A DNA stretch of 64,000 bases from Myrica gale. Its lineage: Eukaryota; Streptophyta; Magnoliopsida; Fagales; Myricaceae. The translations under genes and the position numbers were made by a program. Every line of letters begins with the position of its first letter. The stretch's first letter is position 1. Below, piece by piece: positions 56,563-64,000 of this stretch. A model generated the notes under the pieces. It was not told the origin of the DNA and searched no databases. It saw only the letters and a program-made list of their open reading frames with translations. The DNA lies in NCBI GenBank assembly GCA_963930655.1, contig OZ005611.1, positions 23,175,001 through 23,239,000 on the forward strand, given 5' to 3'.

Positions 56563-57136
56563 AGATGTTCAACCCAATAACAGAGTCCCTATTCCCAAAA
56601 ATAAAACCCGAAAAATAAGCAATTTAGCAAGAAAAAATTCAGAAATTAGTGGGTTGGAGGAAAACCCAATTGATAACTTAGCTTAACGCCAACATTCACG
56701 CGAAACAAATAGAAAATTGAATAAACAAGAAAAAAAAACACTGAGATTTTGCAGTGTGCTTGGGTTTTTAGAGAAACCATAACAGAGCTAACCTTATGAG
56801 GAAGAGGGCATTGAATAAGTAAGAAGGATGAGTGCAGGTAAAAGGAAGAAGAGAGCTCCCTGTCTTCGTGTTTCTGGGGTAGAAATAGTGGGTTTCTGTG
56901 GTGGGTTTTTGGGTATAAGGATTTGAGCTATGGGTGTGGGTGGTGGGCACTGGGAAAAGGTTAATGGGGCGATCTCAGAACGGAGGTCAAAGGTTGAAAA
57001 GCCTGGAAGGAGATGAAGCCAACTGGGAATAAGAGGTTTACGAAATACCAGGGTTCAACCGCACGAGAAAGAGGGAAAGTTTGGATTTATAGTTGGCTAC
57101 AATCTTCTCAACCGTTGATTATGAATAAATAAAAGA
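56563..57136 (-). promoter_or_regulatory. Leader and promoter region of the DP gene
   Basis: Upstream of the DP start at 56562 on the minus strand. It is moderately purine/pyrimidine structured with no obvious TATA box. The MITE at 57137 marks the outer limit, so the proximal promoter is at most about 570 bases long before repeat DNA starts. Confidence 0.4.
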
Positions 57137-57532
57137 TAGAGATAAATACATTTTGACACTTGTCTTTGAGGTCACTTACACTTTGCACCCCGATATTTTA
57201 TTTTTGATATATTGGACTAATTATCTTCCACATTTTTACAATGTGGATCCAGTATCTAATTTACCATCTAAATTGACGGATTTCGTCAACACATACACCG
57301 GTCGACCGCTGCATGAAGAAGTCGATTGGCTCGTCATGCCTCTCATGTTACCTTTGTAGCGGTCGACCGGTTCGCATGTTGATGAAATCCGTCAATTTAA
57401 ACGACCAAATCGGGTACGGGGTCCAGATTGCAAAAATGTGGAAGATAATGGGTCCAATGTATCAAAAATAAAATATCGGAGTGCAAATTGTAAATGATCT
57501 CAAAGCCAATGGAGTAAAGTGTATTTATCCCT
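57137..57532. mobile_element. MITE, 396 bp, with long arms, upstream of DP
   Basis: The left end tagagataaataca pairs with the right end gtatttatcccta; similarity runs through gatattttatttttgata, attatcttccacattttt and into the centre, where a second hairpin appears (gacggatttcgtcaac / gttgatgaaatccgtc, with ggtcgaccg on both sides). The arms are about 130 bases or more. Related words occur at 7608-7939 and 4115-4206. Confidence 0.8.
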
Positions 57533-58148
57533 AAAAAATAGCTACAATTAAATAAACTCGAGACCTTAATTAAGATTAATAGATTAAAAAACTAAAAATT
57601 TACTATTAGATGCCCTAAGAGATTTGCATTTTTCATTATTGTCTTAACCAGTTAATAATTGGTGGATGCCTAATAAAGTAGAGGTTAAATATTAAATTTG
57701 TTTCCATTTTTAGAGAGTGGGTGATGCAAGCAGTTTATCGTGACTCGAGTGATGTTGAGATAGAGTCCTGTTCAAGTTGAAGTTTCTCTTTAATTTCAAA
57801 TTAGAAGTCAGAAATTATGATTAGATCTAGGTTTAATTTGTATTTGACTTATCCTTTTGGGGTGGAGTGAAGAGATGCTCATATACCTGCCTTTATCTCA
57901 TTTTCCCCTTTTTATTTATTTTTCTTTTCCTTTTGTCAGCTTTACACTAACTGAAAAATACAAAAACAAAAACAAATTGGATTTTTAACTTTCATCAGAA
58001 TTAAATTATGGGGACAAAAGTTGTAAATAATATGGTTACTAACTTACTATTTATTTTTGGTCATAATGTGTACCTTCATCTTGATACCGCCTTTCTTCAA
58101 ATTTTTTACTCTTAAGATGTACAAAACGAACCCGCTAATGCAGGGTAT
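57533..58148. other. Intergenic DNA, nothing recognised
   Basis: AT-rich sequence with no open frame or repeat that I can support. Confidence 0.4.
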
Positions 58149-58330
58149 CTAGGCTGCGTTTGCTAACACATTTTTTTCAAAATATTCTCTCTCCTAATAA
58201 AATACTACAATATAATCTCTCTCTCCCATCAAAAAATCTAAAAAATTACTTCTCTCTTTACTTTTTCACTAAACCCAATACCAACACAAAACCCAACACC
58301 AAAAATATTTCAACACAAACACAACCCTAG
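58149..58330. mobile_element. Small MITE, about 180 bp
   Basis: The left end ctaggctgcgtttgctaac and right end acacaaacacaaccctag are imperfect inverted copies. The inner words tctctctcccatcaaa and actttttcactaaac recur in the element at 61246-61422, so the two belong to one family. Confidence 0.6.
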
Positions 58331-58428
58331 ATGATTATGCTAATTTTATTTATTTATTGCTAGGCCTTTGTTGGACATAAGAAGGTGGATCTGTATTTGG
58401 TTCTTCATCTTTAGACAACCCAAATTTA

Positions 58429-58454
58429 CAATATATATATATATATATATATAT
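58429..58454 (+). repeat. (AT)n microsatellite
   Basis: About thirteen AT units. Confidence 0.9.
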
Positions 58455-59225
58455 TTTCAGGACCCCAATACTGAAAGGAATAAAGGGAAATTAAATTAAA
58501 AATAAAATAAAAATAAAGGGAAACAGAACTATATTGGTCCTTTCATTTCAGATGGCCAGAGGAAGCTTCTGCTTCACGAAAAGGTCATATGAAAAAGAGG
58601 TGCTTCTAAGATTCCCAAAGTCTGTACTTCACCAAAGGACAGACCAACGTGATGGAAAAAGTATGTATCAATTATTTTCTACCTTTTAGCGCATGAATAT
58701 AAGAGGGGGGGAATTCATCCCAAAACCCATCGAGCAGTAAAAAGGGCAAGTGTAACAACATGATTTCTATCCAAAACGTTGTCGTGTTAAAGTGACAATT
58801 TTCAAATTATTAGACTCTTGTTTTGTTATGTGCCTAGGCAATTGAAATACCAAATAATTAACAAGCAAACACCAACCATAATGGACATCCTTAATATCCC
58901 TAGGAGGTTTCACCATTTAGTCGGCGATAAAAATTCATCCAGGGTCAATTTTAATGTGCATAATTTTAAAGTATAGGAATTAACGAAAAATAAAGAGATA
59001 AATGATTTGAATAAATTTTTTATAATAAAAATGAATAAATAGATAAATAAATTATTTTGTATTTATTTTATTAGACTAAAATTTTGGACTGGCCAAAGAT
59101 TTGGCACACAAGAACGAAGTCATGATTGAATTTAAGAGTGCTCAGTTACATAAAAATAAATATCATAAGAAAATCATTACAAAAAAAATTGTTATAGACA
59201 CCCCTGCCCTTACCTCCGTCCCTAG

Positions 59226-59646
59226 GATATGTTCGGTTTGAAGAGTTTCGTAGGATTTGAATTCTAAAACTTTCATGTTCGGCGAGTTGTAGATTTTTTT
59301 TAGGATTCGGCCTGCAGTAAAGTTGTCTCCCCCTGCAACCGGTCCTGCAGCAAAGTTGTCATGTCCCCCCTGCATTTCAACGACTTTCATTGAATTGTTG
59401 GGCGGCTTTCGTTGAATTGTTTTGTTGCTTTTTTGTTTTTGTTTTTTTAAATAAAAATCTTTAAATATCCAAATTTTAATAAAAAAATTAATAAATTCGA
59501 AATAAATAAAAAAATAACTTCAAACATCATCATTACTTTTTATACACATCATCAATCTCTACACAAACACCAATACAATTCTAACATCACTTAAAAATTC
59601 TTAAAACACTCTAAATCCTACAAAAATTCTAAAACCGAACATAATC
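59226..59646. mobile_element. MITE-like element, about 420 bp
   Basis: The left end gatatgttcggtttgaag and right end aaaaccgaacataatc are inverted copies; the inner words gtaggatttgaattctaaa and atcctacaaaaattcta also pair. The middle is AT-rich. Confidence 0.65.
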
Positions 59647-60602
59647 TGTCTTCAGCCTTCGGTCACCCTCAATGGGCTGAAATATCCAACCTCAATAGAC
59701 CTCTGTTTTGGACAGCGCTATGGGCCTTATGTCCAGCCCGATCAGCGATGGGTAGTATCCAACTTAGCTGCAATAACATTATAACTTATGCCTAAGCTCA
59801 CTCATTGATCAGTGACCAACTTGGCCACACATTAACCAATACAGGAATATGTATGTGTTTAATTATTTGAGGATTTTTTTTATTAAAAAATAATAATGTA
59901 GAGAATAATTATGGACGAGGAACATCGTTTTGAATAGACACAGAAAATAAAATAGGGGGGGTTAAGAGATCAAATTGGGATGCGAACTATTGAATGTGGA
60001 ATGAGAAACAAGATTTGATAATTAATTAATATGGACAATGTTTTTTTTAAACAAATCAGGTGTTCAAGACAGTTTACTTGTATCTCGACTAATTTTAGAA
60101 GTTGGATAGTCTCCCACACAAACTGGATAATTATCAAACCAAAAGTATTGGGTGGCCCCAAAGAGTTAGTAACACTTATGGGATTTTTGAACTTGAGACT
60201 TTAGAGAGAACAAACCATCAAGACACAAATTAATCACAAGGCTATTCTCGTAAGAGTTAATTAATATAGACAACATGTATGGAATGTTGTAACGTAAGTC
60301 ATGGTTAAAAGAAATGTTTATTATTCCCAACTTTCTCTCTATTTTTACATAGTTACTATAATTTTGTTCAGAATTTGTAAAGTTGCTAACAAGAGCCAAC
60401 TATGATTTTTATTGTGGCAAAATTACGCCCATGGCTCATGAGTGTGTTCAAAAGTTACTATTAGGTTGTCGAGGTAAAAAATTTGTCATTTAGCTTCATG
60501 ATGTAATGATTTTTTTAAAAAAAAGTCTCATTCGTCAATCTTTGTCCCCCTCAGTTAATGGTAAATATTGACATGCGAGGATTCTACTAAGTTTGAAAAA
60601 CT
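59647..60602. other. AT-rich intergenic DNA, nothing recognised
   Basis: No reading frame, RNA gene or clear repeat is supported in this stretch. Confidence 0.4.
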
Positions 60603-60856
60603 CTTAGGCTATGTTTGTTTAAGTTATCAAAAAATTTTCAAAAACTTCCAACTTATTTTTCCATCAATTCCAATACATTTTCACCAATCTCAATAATTTT
60701 TTAATCAATTTCAATATCTTTTCACCAATCCCAATAACTTTTTATAAATTTCAACAACTTTTAACTAACTTTTTACCAATCCCAAGAGAATCTACATTAC
60801 TTCCAAAAAAATACAAAAACAAAAATTGTTTTGAGAACTAAACCAAACAAACCTAA
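60603..60856. mobile_element. MITE, about 254 bp
   Basis: The left end cttaggctatgtttgttt and right end aaacaaacctaag are inverted copies. The inside repeats tttcaccaatc/tcccaata/caattt in short tandem fashion. Confidence 0.65.
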
Positions 60857-61245
60857 GTGTGTTTGTTTTTGGTTTTTTTTTGTAAGTTTGTTGATATGAC
60901 AATAATTTAGTGTAAGTGGTTAACTGGCCAAAGTTGATTTGACATTTGTGGTTCACGTATTTTGATTAGGCACGCAGTACAATATAATTGAATTGTCGTT
61001 GCATTAATTTGACATGTCAGTATTTATTATTAATAGAAGAGAATAAAAGTTGACTAAATGACATATTTTTCTCCAAAATCATTATCTTAGGAAATTAAAC
61101 GACTAATTTATTTCCTCAGATCTAATTATAATTTTTAAATACCTCGGGAGGGGAGCCTGGGTGCAATTTCGCCAAAGAAAAGAAGAAGCGAAATATATAT
61201 AATTTGTTTTGGTTGGTGAACAAGGAAGCGAAATAAGAGTAACAT

Positions 61246-61422
61246 GTGTTTGTGTTCTAAAATTTTACACCCTTTAAAATTTTAACACAATAAAATATTA
61301 TAATATAATCTCTCTCTCCCATCAAATCATTACTTTTTACTATAAAAAATATAAAAAATTATTTCTCTCTACTTTTTCACTAAACTCAATACTACACTAA
61401 AATTTTACAAAACAAACACACC
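61246..61422. mobile_element. Small MITE, about 177 bp
   Basis: The left end gtgtttgtgttctaaaatttt pairs loosely with the right end aaaattttacaaaacaaac. The inner words match the element at 58149-58330. Confidence 0.6.
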
Positions 61423-61453
61423 CACTTGTCTACTCTGAAAATGACGGAACTTC

Positions 61454-61659
61454 AGGGTATGTTTGAGCCCCAATTAATTGGGCTCAAAATTTTAGGTTTA
61501 CTACTAAAAAATTCACCACATAATTTATTATTATTATTATAATAATATTTATTAAAAATCTTCTCTCTCTTCACTTTTTCATCAACTTCCATAACATTTC
61601 TTTACTTTATAATATTTCTCAAACCCCAATACCCAAAATTTTCACCCTCAAACATACCT
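61454..61659. mobile_element. Small MITE, about 206 bp
   Basis: The left end agggtatgtttgagcccca and right end ctcaaacatacct are inverted copies, and a second inner pair aaaattttaggt / acccaaaatttt follows. It contains an ATT/TAA-rich centre. Confidence 0.65.
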
Positions 61660-61773
61660 AACGAGGGCTTATTCTGTTCATTGATTGGTGCCGTCAGAAA
61701 GAGAATTCGTAGGAACCAATAGTATTTGTTCAGTTAATGGAATCTAAAGAAAGTCAATCGATGATAGAATCTT

Positions 61774-61795
61774 GGGGGGGGGGGGGGGGGGGGGG
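61774..61795 (+). repeat. Poly(G) run of 22
   Basis: Twenty-two G immediately upstream of the PPR relic; exact length is uncertain because such runs are error-prone. Confidence 0.7.
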
Positions 61796-61953
61796 TACCA
61801 TGTTTGTTAGTTGTTATAGCTACGAGGATGACATTGATAGTTTAATTAGTGGCTCACTGTCATGAATGGCTGAAACTCGAAGCTTTAATAATATATTGTT
61901 TTCATCCAAATGCATGGAGATTAATACTGTGTAATGATAGATTTGCGCTGGAA

Positions 61954-63855
61954 CAGTTAAGCTATCGCCCAAGTGTTGTTGTTTACACAATTGTCCTGCG
62001 CATATATGGGCAAATTGGAAAGATCAAGCTGGCTGAAGAGACCTTCTTGGAGATGCTTGAAGCAGGATGTGAACCGGATGAAGTTGCTTGTGGTACCAGC
62101 TCTGTACATACGCCAGATGGGGACGTCATAAGGCTATGTTGTCATTTTTTTCTGCTGTACAAGAAAGGAGGATGATACTCTCTGTTGCAGTTTTCAATTT
62201 TATGAGGTCCTCCTTGCAGAAGAAATCACTCCATCGAAGTGTCATAGACATTTGGAGGCAAATGGTGGACAATCGGGTTGCACCCAATGATTTTTCATAC
62301 ACAGTAGTCATCAGCTCACTTGTTAAAGAAGGTATTCATGAGGAGGCTTTTAGGACCTTTGCTGAGATGAAGAATGTCGGGTTTGTTCCAGAGGAGGTTA
62401 CTTATAGCTTACTTTAGTTCAAGTACCAAAAATGGTAACCGCGATGAAGCCCTAAGATTGTACAATGACATGAGATCTCAGGGAGTAGTTCCAAGTAACT
62501 ACACCTGTGCTTCGCTTCTATCATTGTATTACAAAAATGGGGATTATTCTAAGGCCCTTTCTCTCTTTTTGGAAATGGAAAGAGAAAAAATTCCAGCCGA
62601 TGAAGTTATCTATGGTTTGCTTATAAGGATTTATGGAAAACTAGGTCTTTATGAGGATGCCGAAAAGACATTTGAAGAGACTGATCGGCTGGGCCTACTT
62701 AGTGATGAGAAAACATATTTAGCAATGGCACAAGTCCATCTCGGTTCAGGGAATGTTGACAAAGCTCTGAAAATTATAGAGCTGATGAAGTCCAGAAACA
62801 TTTGGTTCTCAAGATTTGCTTATATTGTCTTGTTGCGATGTTATGTTATGAAGGAGGATTTGAACTCTGCTGAAGTGACATTTGCAGCTCTATCCAAGAC
62901 TGGACTTCCTGATGCTGGCTCTTGTAATGATATGCTCAATTTGTATTCACGCCTGGGCTTGATGGAAAAGGCCAAGCATTTTATTGCTCAGATAAGGAAT
63001 GATAAAGTAGATTTTGATGAAGAGCTTTACAAAACAGCTATGAGAGTATATTGCAAGGAGGGAATGCTAAGAGATGTTGAACAGCTAATAGAACAGATGG
63101 GTACTGACATATCCTGCAAGGATAAGCGCTTCATCCAAACATGCTTTACGACTGTATGTAACCATAGGGGAGACGAACAACTTCATGAAAAAGATTTGGC
63201 TGCTCTTGTGTTGATGCTGAATTTGTATGTGGCAGATGGAAATTTCAATAAAACTGAGGAAATACTCAGATTGATGCTTGAGACTGCCGGTGGCTTGTCA
63301 TGTGTGAACCAGCTCATTTCAAATTTTATTAGGCAAGGCAAGTAACATATTGCAATGTTTCATTTCGATGACAGGTTGTATTTGTCCAATGCAAGTCCCT
63401 ATATTTAAAAGCTTTATGAATTTTCAACTAGTTTTATGCTGGAATTTAACGGAGTTTGAGATGGATTTCTATGCAGGTGATGCTCTTAAAGCAGAAACTC
63501 TTACTGGACCATTGATCAAGATAGGCTGCAGGCTGGCACTATTGCCTCTTTGATAACTTTATATGCAAAGCAACACAAGCTGAAAAAGGCCCAGGAAGTC
63601 TTTGCAGCAATTCCAGATTTGCTTACTTATGAGAAGTTAATATACAAATCAATGATTGATGCATATGTTAAATGTGGCAAACCAGAGGAGGCATACTCAC
63701 TTTACAAACAAGTAGCTGAGAAAGGCAATGATCTGGATACTGTTGCCATCAGCATAGTAGTGAATGCTTTGACGAATAGTGGTACGAGAGACAAACTTAA
63801 CAGACAGTCAATCTTTTGTTCCTTTCTCAAATATTTGCGGTGTTACTACAGATGA
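61954..63855 (+). pseudogene. P-class PPR gene relic (EMB976-like)
   Basis: Tandem 35-residue PPR units are plain: RPSVVVYTIVLRIYGQIGKI, EEAFRTFAEMKNVGFVPEEV, MRSQGVVPSNYTCASLLSLY, IPADEVIYGLLIRIYGKLGL and FDEELYKTAMRVYCKEGM. They match the EMB976 (At5g27270) type, an organelle RNA-binding PPR protein. Frame changes occur near 62097 (one base lost), near 62412, and near 63527. An intron at about 63337-63476 would use a GC donor (CAAG-gcaagt) and a normal acceptor (atgcag). The longest open part is 62374-63345. The amino part of the protein is missing on the left, where a poly(G) run and MITEs lie. The relic runs toward the window end; a donor gt near 63781 suggests that further exons lie beyond or are lost. 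Confidence 0.87.
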
Positions 63856-64000
63856 TCAGAGCCTCCAATAATATGCAAAGCTGTTTTTATAAATGATGCA
63901 CTCTCACAAGCTACTGTGAATGTTATGAGATTTTGGTTGAAAGTCATCCCTTGCTCTAAGTTCCATATATGCTAGAGAATTAAATCTGCTTTTCCCAACC
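63856..64000. other. Downstream part of the PPR relic
   Basis: No clear reading frame; likely intron or degraded continuation of the PPR gene. Confidence 0.3.

Noticed and set aside
1..64000. CRISPR arrays, operons, ribosome-binding sites, bacterial-type systems
   Set aside because: The window is plant nuclear DNA with spliced genes; no spaced repeat array or tight same-strand gene runs are present.
1..64000. tRNA, rRNA or snRNA genes
   Set aside because: No cloverleaf with A/B boxes or conserved rRNA words was noticed by eye; a covariance-model scan would be needed to exclude them.

Overview
This window is nuclear DNA from a flowering plant, most likely a eudicot. It is AT-rich, its genes have many introns, and the recognisable proteins are plant types: an FBP7-like F-box protein, an E2F partner DP, an EMB976-like PPR protein, COMT-like and SRG1-like enzymes and a DC1 domain. 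The species cannot be told. By reading frame and splice sites only two complete, apparently working host genes are present: the FBP7-like gene (minus, 4562-9264, 11 exons, 327 aa) and the DP gene (minus, 50233-56562, 9 exons, 342 aa). The other host-type genes are broken.

Layout. 1-4.5 kb: two MITEs, a GA-rich tract and weak coding-like islands. 4.5-9.3 kb: FBP7-like gene with a MITE in intron 5 and an inverted scrap of exon 8 in intron 9. 9.3-22.6 kb: a nested repeat district. It has a direct repeat (9.43 and 22.12 kb), an inverted repeat (10.1 and 20.5 kb), a broken GRF zinc-finger gene, and a probable 8.56-kb PIF/Harbinger element (11549-20108). That element carries a transposase gene with one nonsense codon, an intact-looking Myb/SANT ORF and two cargo-like exons. 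22.6-27.4 kb: two tandem O-methyltransferase pseudogenes, one carrying a poly(A) retroposon. 28.9-33.3 kb: a decayed Copia element with both LTRs and a 5-bp target duplication, itself hit by a second retroposon; it sits in the 3' end of an SRG1-like 2-oxoglutarate dioxygenase pseudogene (33.3-36.0 kb). 37.4-37.9 kb: hAT-type MITE. 38.5-43.6 kb: a DC1-domain reading frame split by a 4.33-kb hAT element. 43.7-49.5 kb: a nearly full-length L1-type LINE. 50.2-56.6 kb: DP gene with a 327-bp tandem duplication in intron 3. 57.1-61.7 kb: intergenic stretch with at least six MITEs. 61.9-63.9 kb: a frameshifted PPR pseudogene.

The main story is mobile-element archaeology. Insertions of at least five classes (Mutator-like, hAT, Harbinger, Copia, L1 and poly(A) retroposons) can be dated relative to one another from nesting and target duplications. 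I see no operon-like or defence-like system. The most novel candidates are two roughly 850-bp poly(A)-tailed retroposons without reverse transcriptase, and a set of very short poly(T) insertions between direct repeats, one of which shares a 10-base end with one of those retroposons.
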